This document shows, in pieces, positions 27,333 to 42,300 of a DNA stretch of 64,000 nt (the first letter of the stretch is position 1; every line of letters begins with the position of its first letter). The notes beneath the pieces are model-generated. The model saw nothing but the letters and a program-made list of their open reading frames with translations. It was not told where the DNA came from and did no database searches. The DNA comes from Branchiostoma belcheri (lineage: Eukaryota > Chordata > Leptocardii > Amphioxiformes > Branchiostomatidae), in NCBI RefSeq assembly GCF_001625305.1, contig NW_017803824.1, forward strand, positions 1,708,586-1,772,585, in the 5' to 3' direction. A program made the translations under genes and the position numbers.

Positions 27333-30300
27333 CTGGAGTTGGAAGTGGAAAAGCAAGATTGCTTCAGGTTTTCTTTTCGCATGAACAATACGTGGGTAGA
27401 ATGAACTGCCGGGCCGGGTTGTGCAGGCTACGACAGTTAAGGCTTTTAAGGCCGGGCTGGCAGCCACCCTGCCATATCTACGTACCACTCCCCCCCCCCT
27501 CAATTATGCCCCATTTAGGGATGGTCAGAGGGTATTCAAGAAGAAGAAGAAACAAGAAATGCATAGCGTCAGCTTAGGTTAATCCTAAACGACATTTTAC
27601 AAACCCCAGGCCTAGAAACTGGGCCATTTAATACTAGTATATAAGCTTGAATGATACAAGTAACATTAACATACATGTTATTATGGAATGTCTTTTGATT
27701 TGATCAATTTCACACAGTCATGTTTATTTGTGCTATATTCTGATTGTTGTCTGATAGTCTCCTAAGCCTTACCTCTGAAACTCAGATTTGATGGATAACA
27801 TTGCCTCCATGTCTTCTGTCTTCCTCTCCAACATCTTAATCTTGTCCTTCAAGTCTGGGATTTCAGATACCTGTGACATATAACAGCAAGTATTGTTCCT
27901 GACACTTTGTTTCTTACAATATCTTTGATGGTAGTCTTTCAAAATAACAGATAGTACAAGCCTCACACACACAGGTGGTAACAGGCAAGAATGTCTGTTG
28001 CTTATTAACACTTTCCTTTTTTCATACTTTTGAGCACATTTATAGGCAATGCGGTACATACAAATCACACATGATTTCTAACCAACATCCTGTCTACCAC
28101 ATACTCAGATCTACCCAGTCTCCAATGGTAGTCTGTACATTACAGCCAGTTTACACACATCTGTCCTGGTTCACTTTCTGATCTAACCCATCTTGGTTGG
28201 TTGCCTGACTGCACTCAACCCATAAAACTCATGACATCCATGCTGGTACACTCTCATATCTACCCACCTGTTTCGCCAAAACTCAAGCAACTGGATATGA
28301 TTTTGGACCATTTCCAAAATCTTCTCCAGTTGCTTTAGTAACTTTTTTTGGTATACACAATGTATCTTATTACCTGTCTAACCTTCACCGACGTACCCAC
28401 CTGTTTATCCAGCTCCATGTTGCGTTTCCTCAGGTCGTGAACCTCCTGACTCTTGATGTCCAGCACGGCCTTCAGACTGTCCACTTCAGCAGGCAGATGT
28501 TTGTATGGGGTGATGGCAGCCTGGACACGCATGTCCGTGTCCTTGTTCAGCGCCTCCTCAAACATCTGAGCCTTGTCCTTCTGCCGCTGGTACTGGAAGT
28601 TCAGCGTTTCTATTTGGTCCTACAGGAAGAGGAACATTATTACATGGTGTAAGACTACAACTATGGATTTTGAATGTTTTCAGTGGTTTTATTTTAAATT
28701 CACAGTTTTCTCTGTGACCATTCAACTGCAAAATTATGACACATTAAATATGCATTTCCATTGCATTAGTACTCTACTACAGAATTGTTTTCACTGCAAA
28801 CTTTAAAACACTGCAAAAACTACCTTTTTCCTTCTACTGTGAAACTAAGACCCCGCAAAAAGGTTTACTAAACTTTAAGTGCATTGGACACTAGAGGCAG
28901 CTACAAATGTAGAACATCTACAATAGCAGTACTGTTGTTCTTCTGATCCTTACCTCAAGAGAAAGTCTTGTCTTCTCAAAGTTTGTTGTCAGGCTATCTA
29001 TTTGTTCCTGATGCTGCTGTTTTAATTCTGAAGACAACAAACAGAAAAACCTTGTTAGTTTTGATTATATGCATTACTTTTACTGCTATTACCCTTACAA
29101 TAATGTACCAAACTGAATGTAATCATAACAATGTACTCCAGGGATGTCAAGACCAATATCTGTACAACGTTGGCCAATTTCTGCACCGACAATAACATAA
29201 CCATGTTATAATACACAGGCTGGCAGGCCACCAAAAGACCTATGGCTTCTATCTGTGTCTGCACTCTATCATTTATCCGCTGATAACTTTATCTGCTTAT
29301 AGGGTCTCAATGACTGCATGTGACAGTTGAGGTGGGTGGGTGCCAACTCACACATGTTCCAGACTTCACTTACCACTGATTGCTGATGTCTATATTTCTC
29401 AGGAGCCCTTTCATCAGCAGACAATCAGTAGCAAATCATTCCTAGACTATAGTAAATTGTACATGACTTATACTTATACATGTACTACGAGAGTGGATTA
29501 GCTGACCTGATCTCAGAGCAGTTAATTTAAACCCAAAGCTTTCATCTTTTCTTTTTTTATGTAAAACAAAAATTCAACACTAAGGCTTATCACAGGGGCT
29601 CAATACTACATTTAAACAAAACATATCAATCAGTTCAAAACAGCAAAAAAAATTTTTTTTTTGAAAACACCTTTGTCCCCTCAAATGTACTAAAATTGGA
29701 TAGTTGGATGAAATGAAAACTCGGTTGTTTAATGTAGCTGGAGGTTACTTTGCTTCAAAATTATTCCCTGGAGGAGCTTGAAGGTGTGCAGGCTTGATTT
29801 GAGCCAGAAGGAAAACCATGCCTACATAAATTATCCACCAGAACAAGACAGGTTTCTAAAAGCTGGTGGGTGTGATATATTATATACCTTCTATCTCCTG
29901 TGCTTGTAGTGCCTCTAGGTTGCGGATCTCCTCTGCATGTTTCTGCTCCAGTTCTCGGGTGGCAGCCTGGTGGGCCTCACGGATCTCAAGAAGCTGCAGG
30001 GAAGGAAGGATAGAAGATCAAGGATCTACATCTACATCAGATGCTACATCTACATTGATACTGGGCAAAGCCCTCTATGGGGCACCCGGCATCGCACACA
30101 GGGTTCACGGCTAGTGCTGCTGGTGGGGTGGCATGAAAAAAAAGTAGAAGAAAGTGCCTGATGAAACAAAACAAACATTTGGTGCAATACTGGGCAAAGC
30201 CCTCTATGGGGCATCACACCCAGGGTGCACGGCTAGTGCAGCTGGTGGGGTGGCATAAAAAAAAAAAGTGCCTGACAAAACAAAACAAACATTTGGTGCA

Positions 30301-33300
30301 ATTGTGAGTGGCCGCACTAGTATATGCCGACAACATCAGGGAGTCGGGGTAGCCCATGTGCCCTAGGATCAGTGCCCCAGTGTCAGATATCTCTTTCAAT
30401 TCGAGAGAGGTGTTGGACAGATCGGTGAACTCTGCCAGCCCGTAGGCTGTTACGCCACCTCCTATAACCTTGGCATTCCTCCAATCTTCACTAACACCAG
30501 CAGTGCCACACACCCATCACAGGCTGCTATGATCAATAATCCTTACCTTACCTATAACGCTTGAAAATTTGTACCAACCTATATCCATTTATTTCCATAT
30601 TTTCCTTGAAATATCTGTTCTATCTATGAGGTATGCACTTTTCTTTTCCATGAAACTGTAATCCTTGTATCTGTCTTCCATTCTAAAAGCTGAATTTTCC
30701 TGCATTTTACCACATAACTGTTTATTTCCATATTTTCCTTGCAATATCTGTTCTCTCTATGAGGTATCTACTTTTGTGCTTTTCTTTTCCATAAAACTGT
30801 AGTCCTTGTATCTGTCTTCCACTCTGAAAGCTGAATTTTCATGCACTTTACCACACAACCCTGTGGAGCATGCCCTGTGTCACACATCACAGCAGTTATG
30901 CCGGTATTACTGTCAAACATTTCACCATGGACACTGCCAGGAGGTGACGATTGAGCAAAATTGGATATTGATCCAACTTTTGCCCTTCCATCAACTGCTT
31001 TCATGCAATAGCCTAGTACATACATTTGTACCTTAGACACCAGAACCTACATTGAAAAATTCACTTTATTTTGAGCATACAACCTTAATTATCTACACAC
31101 ACAATTAGCAAATATGTTAGGAAAGGTGTTAGAATATTCCCTTTGCCATTTTTAGTTTCTGTTCACTTTCATCAGAGAGAAGAATTACAGTGTGCCAGTA
31201 CCGAGTTCTGTTGGTTCATTTGGCATGGAAAAGGTTGAATATTCCATCAACCTTACCAGCAGACTACTGAGATTAGGTAGACCTGAATATGCCATGTACG
31301 GACATGTTGACCATCCGTCTTTTCAGAGAACATGCAAAGATACATGCATAAAATATGCAGAGCATAAAGCCATGATATTTTTTCCTAACTGTCATGAAAA
31401 CTGACCAACAATCATTTTTGAGTCAGACGTTTACTGCCATAAACGATGAGACAGATAATGGCAGTCAGAATCATGACACACACAAGGAAAAATTCCTGGT
31501 GAAGTGATGCATATTTGATGAGGAGATTCTTCATGTAGGTGTGACCTTTCCCAGCCCTTGTCTGGCAATACCCTTCACACAGTGTGCCACTGCATCACCC
31601 CTAAGTGTGTGTGTCGACATACAAACAGCCTTTCTTGGCATGTTTAACGCAGGCTGGTGATAGGTATGAAGTATTCATAACAGGAGCACATCCTCACTGA
31701 ATGTTTCATCCACAGATGGATAAAAAGAGCTAATTTGTAAAAAATATTTTTAGATATGGCACAAAGGAGAACAGACTATGAAAAATAAATGGTATGAATT
31801 TTCAGTTGGGAAAACCTTTCAAAGAGCTAAAAAGCATAACTGTTCCTAGTGGTCATATATAGTGGTATCTTATCTAAGTGTTTTACAGACTGAGGCCTTG
31901 TGTGAATTCTCTTCTTCTGGTACCACCAAACAAAGATGTTCTATCTATTACGGACTGTTCATTTACTCTTATCGCTAGTGCATTCCTTGCCTGAGACATG
32001 ATTCAACCCAACTCTCCATCCATGATGGAAAGTTTTCTCCTAGGTTGGGTACTGGCTTTTGAACATGTAAGACATCACATCAGAAAGGTTCATGAGCCAT
32101 ATATAATCTCCTGAAGACAGCTAGCTAGCAGTAATTGAAAATCCTGCACAGATGGCCAATCGGGAAAAGCATTGAGCTTTCCAACAGGGATGAAATTCAT
32201 CCAGTGAGATAAGCCCTCTTCAGTGCTGCTGCTCTCAGAAGAGTCAGGCAGATGCGGCAGGTTGAGATGCATATTGTACAGCTTCAGGAAGGAAAGTAAG
32301 GCTGGCCTTTGCAGCAGATCCTCCGGGAAGGGTCTGTAAAAGCACTCACTGACTCCAATCTGGAAAGCCAACTATCAGGGGATATTGCTGTGTGAAAGGA
32401 CTAAGGATCATGACTATCTGGGCTAGCTTAGGACTGATGTAATGGTTCAGCATGCCTTAGGGAAATCCAGAGGGTGTATGCAAAACTCATCTTTACTCTA
32501 AATGCAAGAAAAAAACATGTAGAATTGCCTGCTGGTGTGCCTGATCAACTCCCACACATCCACCTGTCATGTCTAGTGGTTACCATCATCCATCAGAGAA
32601 CTGCCTCTTCCAGTCATATCATACTCATGTCTCTTACTCTTTATGTTTCTTTTCGAAGCAGACAGTGTTTAGCAACAGACATAACAGGGAATATCAAGAT
32701 GTCTGGAAAAGTTTTAAGTCTATGTCCATGGTGCTGAAAGCACTGTAACTGTTACCCTGATCATCTCCACTGGAAAACATTACTAGTCCATCAGTTTTCT
32801 TTAAATTTCAAAATAATATTGATAACAAGTAATGCAAATAGGATATTTCAGAATACAAGTCATACTGTACAACCCTTATACAACCATTATTTTAAATATT
32901 GACTATTGAGAATATTATAATTACGGCTGACAAAAAATCTTGTTCCTATGATTCATGTGTTTTGTGGTTCTTTACCAGTATGTTTTCCCCCTTGTTTGTT
33001 GTCACCAATTTTCTTCCTAAAGCCATCACATTCCAACCAAAACCCGAATCACATCTTGAATATTCTTGTTAATTAATGCCCATGCCCATAATTTAGTATA
33101 AAGTGATCTGTAGACCAACCAAGGCTCAAAATACCACCTACGCATGCAGGTTAGTGCAGGTAAAATTGGAGTTTTTCGAGGGTTGCCAAAATTGTTGGCA
33201 GAACCAACACACTTGTAGGTCTTGTCTGAATCACTGTGTTTTACACTCTCATCTCACACCTGCTAATGATATAGCAACATGCTCCCAATATCACAATCCT

Positions 33301-36300
33301 CAGCTATCTGATTGTATTGGTTGACCTCCTCTGAGAAAACCTAGTTCTGAATTAAACATACCCAAGCCAATTTTACACACCCTGGGACAAGGTCATGGGA
33401 ATATCCATAGAAATCAATAACTGCGTGCATCAGTTCTCCTGAACTCAAGAACCTTCATGCAACAGCAGCCAAGATTTTCCACTCAACACCTAGTCAACTC
33501 CATATATATTCTAAAATCAAAAAGTACTATGGCATGGAAGAATACCTCACAGTCATCAATTCATAATAAACCGTTTGCAATTAGCATAATAAAACTGAGA
33601 ATCAGTGGCCATTGTCTTGAAATTGAAAAAGGTTGACACCACAACACACCAGCCACTGAAGTTCAGTCATACATTCAACACCAGTGAAAGATCTGCCAAA
33701 GAATTTGAAGTCAAGCATTTCTGTCACATGTCTACCTGACCCAATTCTTAAATGCAGTACATTACAATTACATGCACACCGAAGTACAGTGCGAATGTGA
33801 CCGTCCAACATCATTATGTTACTTGGGGCTGTAATTTGGTGTAAAGGTAGATTCATAACTTTGGACCCAAAAAAATTGGTCTATCTATATTATGTTACTT
33901 TGGGCTGTAATCTAGTGTAAAGGCACGAATATAAACATAACTTTGGACCCTAAAAATTGTTGTAGAGGCTTCCTCAAAGCACTCCATATGCCAAACCACA
34001 AATTTTGTGACTATACTCAAACCTGCAGATATCACATAATGACCAATATATAGAAGATCACAATTCAAGATATGGAATAAAAAACAGGACATCTTGCCAG
34101 GTCCAAAATAAGATTCAGGTACAATTGATTCTGAATCGGATCCCCCTTCTCCCCTTAGCCTGGTGGTTACATATTTATGAGCCACAGATCAATTCTAGGT
34201 GGGTGCGAATAGCCTGTATCTTGACGAGACCCTAAGCCACGTAATAACCTAACAATGCCGTGATGTCATAAAGAGATCAGGCCGGTGAGCCTGGCTGTTA
34301 CTGATACATTACAGAGAGACAAAACTCTGTTTATCAGGCACACCATTAGTCAACTCTACACGTTTTTTCTTGCATTGGAATAAAGATGAGTTTTGCATAT
34401 ACCCTCTGAATTTCCCAAAAACCTTTGGAAATTATACCAGAATCTACCATATGATACTATAATTTCATACCAGTATCAAATCAACATAGACACCCAAATA
34501 CTTATGTTTCAAAATCAGAACTCTGTTCTAACAAGATGCAGCTTGATATCGTATCACTAAAAGACTGGCAATTTAGGACAGGCTTGCAGCAGCTCACACA
34601 TGAAACTGAATTTATCGTGAAGACAGCATCCTACCAATCTTGTAGAAAAATGAATTTGAGACTCAATTCCTGGGAACACATAGAGACAGAAACGTAACTG
34701 TAGTTGAACAATTTGAAGGTTGGGAATGGCTTCTGTGTACAGTCACTCAGTCAGTTTCTTAGAAACAGATATATCTGATTCATTGAGTGCTGTGACTAAT
34801 AACAGTACAATATCCAATATAGTGACTCAAAAGAATAAGTTCTGATTTTGAAACGTAAGTATTTGGGTGTCTATGTTGATTTGATATCGGTATGAAATTA
34901 TAGTATGGTAGATTTTAATTTCCAAAGGCACCTACGCCTCATTAATCTCTGACAACCTCTAGATATAATATACTGTTCCATATCAAAAATTCATAAGATG
35001 CATTCACAAAGCCTACAAAATTCCCGTAATTTAACCTTCCCACCAATTAGGGTGCATGAATTTGCATTGATTACAGCAAAAGTCAGGAGGGGAAAATGAC
35101 AACCATGATCTGAGATCATCCCTATTGGCTAATTGACGACACACAACGCAATGTGTTTATCTCATATCAAGACCTCTTCTGCCAATGATGATAATTCTGT
35201 GTGGTAAAGATAGTCACCTTGACCCTTTATTGGGGACTTGCGTATGACTCTGTGCAGTATTGATTTTTAAGAATAAACGGTACAGTGTTAGTTGTACTAT
35301 CTGAATATACAACTGCTCATTGCCAAAGCAAAAATAGGCAAGAGAAAACACAACAGCCGTTTTATTCCTACAGAGCAACAGCTGCTGTTTTCTGCCCAGG
35401 ATGACAGATAAATTTACAAGCACACGAGTAAATTATTTTCCAATACAGTGCTCTCCTGTTATTTGCATGGACGATTTGTCAGGGAATTTTATTCCTATAA
35501 CAGGTTTAGTCCAATAACCTTAGGAGAGTCCACACGACCGACAGGGAGGGGAGGTCAGTTGGTTATGGATGATACTGGGCTGGGGCCAATTGAAACAACC
35601 ACAAACATGATGTTATTGGTATTTATATACTCACTTTCACCCACAACTACATACATGTACCATATTCTAATCTTCAAGTCGCATTCAGAAACTTGTAATG
35701 AACAGGGCTAACATGGAGATAGAAGATCAGACACATTCCACCTTCATACTGTGTACCCCTGTGTTGGGAAAAAGCTTACCAAGGCTAAAACAACAGCCCA
35801 ATCAAGGACACCAAAAAGGAACAAAGGACTTCTTCACACAATCATCATTGGGTGATTGGGGGTTCTCACCTGTCCAGAAGGAAGTGACAACAGAGAAAGT
35901 GTATGACAATGGAGGGTGCAGGGGTGATAATGAATGAATAACAATGGACTTCATGCGGATTTGCTGATGCGCAACAAATTACATGTATTTCTTTCACGTA
36001 CTTCTGGGTCAGTGTGCCATTGACTTGGAAATATTTTAGTCCAATATCAGGTTAAAGTCATAACAGCTCATGCAATTATGCCATGCAATTTATAATGTAG
36101 TGAATGGGAAATGGTTTGGGTTTTCAGAATTTTATGCAGATCCCAGGTTTATGCCAATATCAGTGATGCAAATAGTTGGTGAGCACTGTATTTGCACGGA
36201 CAACGATTTCCCCTCTAGCCTGGACATTTTCCTTCCAGGTCTTTCTAAACAAGCTTGTTCCTATGGTTCCTATAGTTGTGATGAAAAAAATTTAAGTAGA

Positions 36301-39300
36301 CTTGTGATCTTTATCTTTGCCCTCTGAATACACAGTTCTGAAAAGATGCCTTACGGATGCTTTTCCATAAACACAAGTAACCTGAGGGGAACAGGCTTCC
36401 AGTGTTGTAATATCTCCCACCTGACTGGTCCTGAGGTTGAGATGGAATGCATTACTCTAGCACAGCCAATTCCAAGAAGTCAAAAACAAGGGGAGTGCGA
36501 CTCTACCTCCTCTTCGTGCTTCCGAATGACATATTCCACAATTGAACCTTGCCGCCGAGGACTTCTCGTGCTCATCAATCCCTGCCAGCTCTCCAGAGGT
36601 AGGCCAAATTTCCACCGCCCAAAGAATGGCTACAAAACTACTGACGTTTTTCCGCTGGCTGAATGGGCTCCGCGGACGTACATACATATATACGATCCCC
36701 CTATTTCCCCTTTTACGGGTGCCGAAGGGAAGGCCCGTGATTGGTAGATTTGAATTAGCAATGGGGAGACACGGTTGGTCGGAAGGGTCGGTTGCTAAAC
36801 CCCCATCAAAGTGCCAGGTGCCTCAGCTATGATGGAGGAATCACGAGCTGTGTGTTAGTCCTACACTGATGAACACATCCTATTATAAGCCTGCCCCTTG
36901 GTGCCTTTCTGCTGTGGGGCCTTTCACACATTGCCAATATCCCACGCATAATAGCAGTGTTGTGCCCACCATTACCCTGTGCTTAGCTGACACAATGGAA
37001 CTAGAAGGTTTGTTTCCATATGTCAAGGCCAGTGACCCTAATATCCTATCAGAGCATCTACCTACACTATCGCCATCATCAACCATCACTAACTTTATTA
37101 CACAGCTATTAATAAAGAATTCATGTGTCACAATGAATATCATCACAGGCGGATAGTCATTAAAAATTCAATCAGCTTCGGCGGCAAGCAAAATCTCACA
37201 TCAGGCAGACCCTAATAGGAGTGTGCGAATTTGTAGTACGTTGGAGATGTACAGTTTGATAATGTCTACTTTTTTTGGGCGGTGAACATAGATAAGCAGT
37301 CGATGGGCTCTAGTCTCTCATTAACATTAACATTGCTATTGAGATGTGATCCAGGATTTTTTTTAATTTGCTGTTGTAACCATAGTTTCTTCAGGGCAGA
37401 TGCCATCATTAATACCAGCATTATTCCAGTGTCATGAGGCTGGGGTAATGTTCTACAAAAGAACACAGCTCTTGCTTCATACAATCTTTTTCTACAATAC
37501 ACTTCGTAATCACACTAGTCAAAACCATGTGTGCAATATTGTTATCTTCCAAAAAGTACTGCTTTGGGCAAACGAATTGTTGGTAAAATTGGCCATTATG
37601 TCTCCAAATTTATGTTTGGGGTATATCGATTTTGGGGCAAGTCAATTTCCTATGCACACGGATAGACAGCTCATTATTTTCTGCAATGCAGCCGTGCCTT
37701 TTGGCATAAATATTTACAAGATCTGGTCTGTTGCAGTGGTGGTGTTGGAGGTATCCATACAGATGGGAGGTTTAGGGACGTTGACAGTGTGGTCTGCTTT
37801 AGTGACAACAGATAGCTACAAAATAGTCACAGATATCCGAAAATGATGCTGGAGGTAGTGTCAGCTAGGTCATGTTACAGGACCATTCGGATTTAGCCAT
37901 TGGGCCGTATTGACTATGTGATTATCACAATCGATGTATTTTCATGGCACAAAAAAAAGATGGTGCCCCAAATCTATGGTAATCATGAATTGTTCTGTGC
38001 TAAGGTTTGAGTACCGACATCACACACACACATGTACATGTACACCTATAGCTGTATGCATCCTGTGGTTCCACTGAACTGGTTTGAGTTATACTTTAAT
38101 ACTACCCTCCATATCGACACTGTAAGTAAGCCCAAGAGGCCACTGCAGGATTGGATATTGGTAATCCACCCAAGCATTACACAGCCTACTGGAGGGTCCA
38201 TTTCTTAGCATCAACGCACCATCATTTTTCATCCATCCTCAGGCCACACCAATTTAATTTCTTGGTTAGGCCACACCAATTTAATTTCTTGGTTAGGCCA
38301 CACCAATTTAATTTCTTGGTTAGGCCACACCAATTTAATTTCTTGGTTAACGGATTTTTCTAGAAAAATAATGGAGCGGGCGGGCAAAAAAATAAATAAA
38401 GATAAAAACAGGCCTAGGCATCATATTATGGCCCAAAATGGTACGATAGGAGCCATGAAGTCAACACACCAGGCTGGTTCAAAATTTTAATCAATGAATT
38501 TTGAACTTTTAATGATACAACTACATTGAAAGATGGAATAACTGTAACGACTAGGAAGAAAAGGACTTTTCAACTGTTCAGGGCAAAATATGAGCATTTT
38601 GCAGTTGATTCTGGATTTTTTTTTTTTTTTGGCAAATCAGAAAAAAATGAAGCGTTAACCAAGAAATTAAATTGGTGTGGCCTCACACACACAGCAGATT
38701 CCCATACACTGCTGCAACCATTCCAGAGTGAAATAACTCGCTCCAGGCCATTCTGGGAACAGGATATTAGGGTCTGAGCAGAGATCAAAACGCTGTGTTC
38801 CTTCTAGATCGATATTCGTAATCCTTTTCTGGAGGAAATGTGTACAGGTAACTCCACTGTGGGCTAAAGCACCCTTCTAGATTCAGAGTAATGTAAGGAG
38901 AGGCTAGACTGCTATAAGAATGTACTGGTGTGGATTTGGATGCAGGAAATTGGAGGCAGGACTGGTCAGTCAACCAACAAATTAAATGGGAAAACATGAC
39001 TGTAGGCTGCTGGTAGATGGTGTGCTGAAAGTCCTTTGACTATTACCTATCTCAATGTGTAAACAGTTAAATATATCTACACATGTATGAGCTTACTAAC
39101 AATTTTCTATCTACAATCTGTCATTGTTGCATCCTGTGATGTTATACCAGGGAGTATTTTCTTTGATGATAGCAAGATATTTGATTACACAAGTTCCCTT
39201 CTGTACGTTATGTTTGATGCAATCTAATTTTTGGGCTGCCAATCATCCACACTCATTCATAACCTGATTAAGAGATAGTGCCATAACTGACAATCAAAAA

Positions 39301-42300
39301 CAAATGCATATAAGAAGAGGATCTATTCAAATAAGAGGCAATGTACTCTGATATTTGACAAACATCTGGTGATGGTACAATAATATCCACATACAAGGAA
39401 AAATATTTCATGCAAAAGTTTTTGTAAACCCTTTTCCTAGGAGCTCTGCCAACTCAAACCCGAATCTTTCTTTCAGATTTACTGCTTTGAGTACATAACT
39501 GCTGACCCTGAAAATTCCATGGAAATTGGAAAGTCGCCTCCTTTCTGACAGACCAAATCAGTTACTTGCACTTCAGAGGGAACGTGGCAGGGTGTGGAAT
39601 AGATAAGACCCAGGAAAGGGCAGGAATGACACAAAACAAATGGGGTAGGTCCACAAATGTTACCTAAGAGATGAATGACTTCTGTAAAGTGGAAATTTTA
39701 TCTATGGTCACAGCCACCTACTCTTTGAGTCTAAATTCTATTACTACATTTTGCATCTACAGCAGCTACAACTATGAGAGGTTTTGATAGGATGCTACAT
39801 ATAGCATCATTAAAATTTCTTCTCCTGTGGTAGTCATAGGTAATAAGATATTCTTTAGTTCTGTAAACCATTCTCAACTAAAGTATATCATATATAACAA
39901 CAATTTGCTTCAGTTGAGTTGCCAGGAATCTACCTGGTATTTCCTACAAGTACTACCTTACTTTGTTCATTTTCTGCCATTTCTAAATAGTACTAACACT
40001 TCTTCTCCTGTGATAGTCAGAGATGATCAACTATTTTTTCTCAACTAAAGCATATCTTATTAACAATTCTTTGCTCCAGTTAAGTTGCCAGTATCTACCT
40101 GTCATTTCCTACTACCTTACTTCGTTCATTTTCTTCCATTTTTAAATAGTATTACTGTAACAATATTCCTTATTTCATAGACAGCAGTTTAGGCATCAAC
40201 ATGACAGTTTTATCTGCTCACCTTGTTCTTGTGTCCGTCTGCGAGAATCTCCACCTCCAGCCGATGCTGAGTGGTCAGTTTGCCCATCTCTGCCTGTCGG
40301 ACAATCTGAAACTCATCTTCCTGCAGCTTCAGCTCAGCAGCATGGTCATCCTAGAACAGGTGGTTAAGATAAAGGTTTATTCATTAAAAAAAAAAAGCAC
40401 ATAGCAGCCATATGCTGCATTGCATGTTTCTGTACACATGGTGATTTTAAAAAGTATAAATACACGCTAGGTATTTAGAAAATTTCAATGTTCTTCAAAG
40501 GTTAACAGTTTTGGCAAGAATTGGATGATGAAAAGGATTGGGTATGCATAAGTTTTGTTGTCACAGAAACTGGTTATACAGGGATATCTTATTATTATAG
40601 ATGGTTGAAATTAAAAGAAAAATATAAAAATACAGCCTTGTAGTTGTATCTACATTGTTGGAATTGTTATACATGTATATCCTTTTGATTTTGAAACTTA
40701 AATGTGAGTCTGAGTTGAAATATTTCCCTTTTGACCTAACTTGTCCCCATGATAGAATTTGCCTCCATAAATGTACATCAATATTCATTAACAACCGTGA
40801 AGAGCTGTTGGGAAATGTACTTCATACTTGACATGCTAGGAGGCTCTGCCAGGCTACCTTACTACAGTAAAATGAATGTGTTACCTTGAGTTTGTTGATG
40901 TGGTCTTTGTGGGAGGCAATGGCATTGTGGATATCATTCTGCAGTCTCTCCAGATCCAGCTTTTGAGCATCTGTAAAGTGCAAAACAACATACATTTGTT
41001 AGAGTTCTGTTGAAAGGCTGACTAAAGAACATTCACAGTGACACTTCTGGAATTTTTCCAATGTTTTTTTTTTAGAGTTTGCTGCACTTTGACCATCAAT
41101 ACGCAAAGAAAAAAAAGGTGTCTCTATATAATTCAATTTCAATCTCACATTTTTTTCAACAATGCAACTCATAAGGTGCCATGAATGTGCAAATGACAGT
41201 AAAATACAGTAGTATACATGTATATGCATTGAAGTTTGTGACAAATCTTCATAACATAAGATTCAATTGAAAACAGACCCAATGACAATAGTTTCAGCAC
41301 CAAGGAGAAAACCATATCGCTGAAACAAAGGGTTAACGAAATTATGCTAATTAGCCTTTATGCACCCTCTGATTGACAGCTTGGGGAATCGACTATCACA
41401 CATCAGTTGAAAACCTTATTAGGACGGCATCCAGGCTAAAAATTAACCACATTTGCATCGACGTGTATGAGTGAAGAAAGACTCGGCATGGTATTCAAGC
41501 TTGGCTAGCGTTCCCAATATGTCAGCTATACTTGGGAAAGCAGATTCAATGACATTTTACAAATAGTTGCCAAATGCAAAAGGGTATTCAACATTAACTG
41601 CTGACATTTATCTGCTGCATTGATAAAACGAGCCACTTAAAAATATCAAGTGCCCCAGTATATCACAATTCCTCTTGAGCAAAAAGACGATTTGTAACCC
41701 TCAAGAGGATGGTTTGTGAAGAAAAATCATTGCATCCTTATAAATGATTGTTCATTTTTATAACATCAAAGCTTTTAATAAGTCTCATACCTCTTTCACT
41801 TCGAGCATGATGAAGCTCTTCCTGTAGTCTTTGGATCTGAGTCAGTAAAACTGGGTGGGAGAAGGCATCCATCTGTAGAACCAGGAAAACAATACTTTTG
41901 ATTTAAAAGAATTCAAAGCAATGCAGGTGTCAAATACATGTATATAGCACAAGTTACTAAAATGTAGGCGACTTATTGCTTACTACATTGTTTCTTTCAG
42001 TTCATTTGAAGAAGACTTTAAATAAAAATGTTGGATGAGGATGCAGTTGGAATCTGAAGATGGCACACACTTCTCGCTTTTTTTGGTAGAAAGAAAAAGG
42101 AGTCTCCATACAATTAAATTTCAATTCAAACATATTTCAACTATGTAATTCAGTCAGAAGGTGCCATGTGCCAATGACGTTAAAAACAGTCGTATATGCA
42201 CTGAAGTTTGGCACAAATTTTCATGACATAAGATTCTAGTCAAAACAGACCTCAAACAAAACTCACCTCCTCTGTAAGATACTTGACCAGGACAGCCATG

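Larger units (their letters stand above)
29994..40221 (-). other. 10.2-kb intron of the MTUS-like gene
   Basis: Apart from the internal start exon at 36507 and the doubtful last exon at 32090, I see no coding exon on either strand. It holds tandem duplications (30056-30302, 30587-30860, 33811-33959, 39819-40155), a long inverted repeat (34413-34930) and a 27-bp satellite (38230-38350). The rest is AT-rich and featureless by eye. Confidence 0.6.

Noticed and set aside
26841..27503. 220-codon minus-strand frame overlapping the last MTUS-like exon
   Set aside because: It runs through the acceptor and intron in a different frame from the conserved coiled coil; its composition (Arg/Ala-rich) is that of a frame shadow.
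30214..30513. Frame with DWRNAKVI resembling a reverse-transcriptase phrase
   Set aside because: Only a few residues match and the rest does not follow any RT motif order; the region is a tandem repeat of unknown origin.
36346..36747. Plus-strand 133-codon frame over the CpG patch
   Set aside because: Overlaps the predicted minus-strand first exon and TATA box; it reflects local GC richness with few stops and has no recognisable domain.
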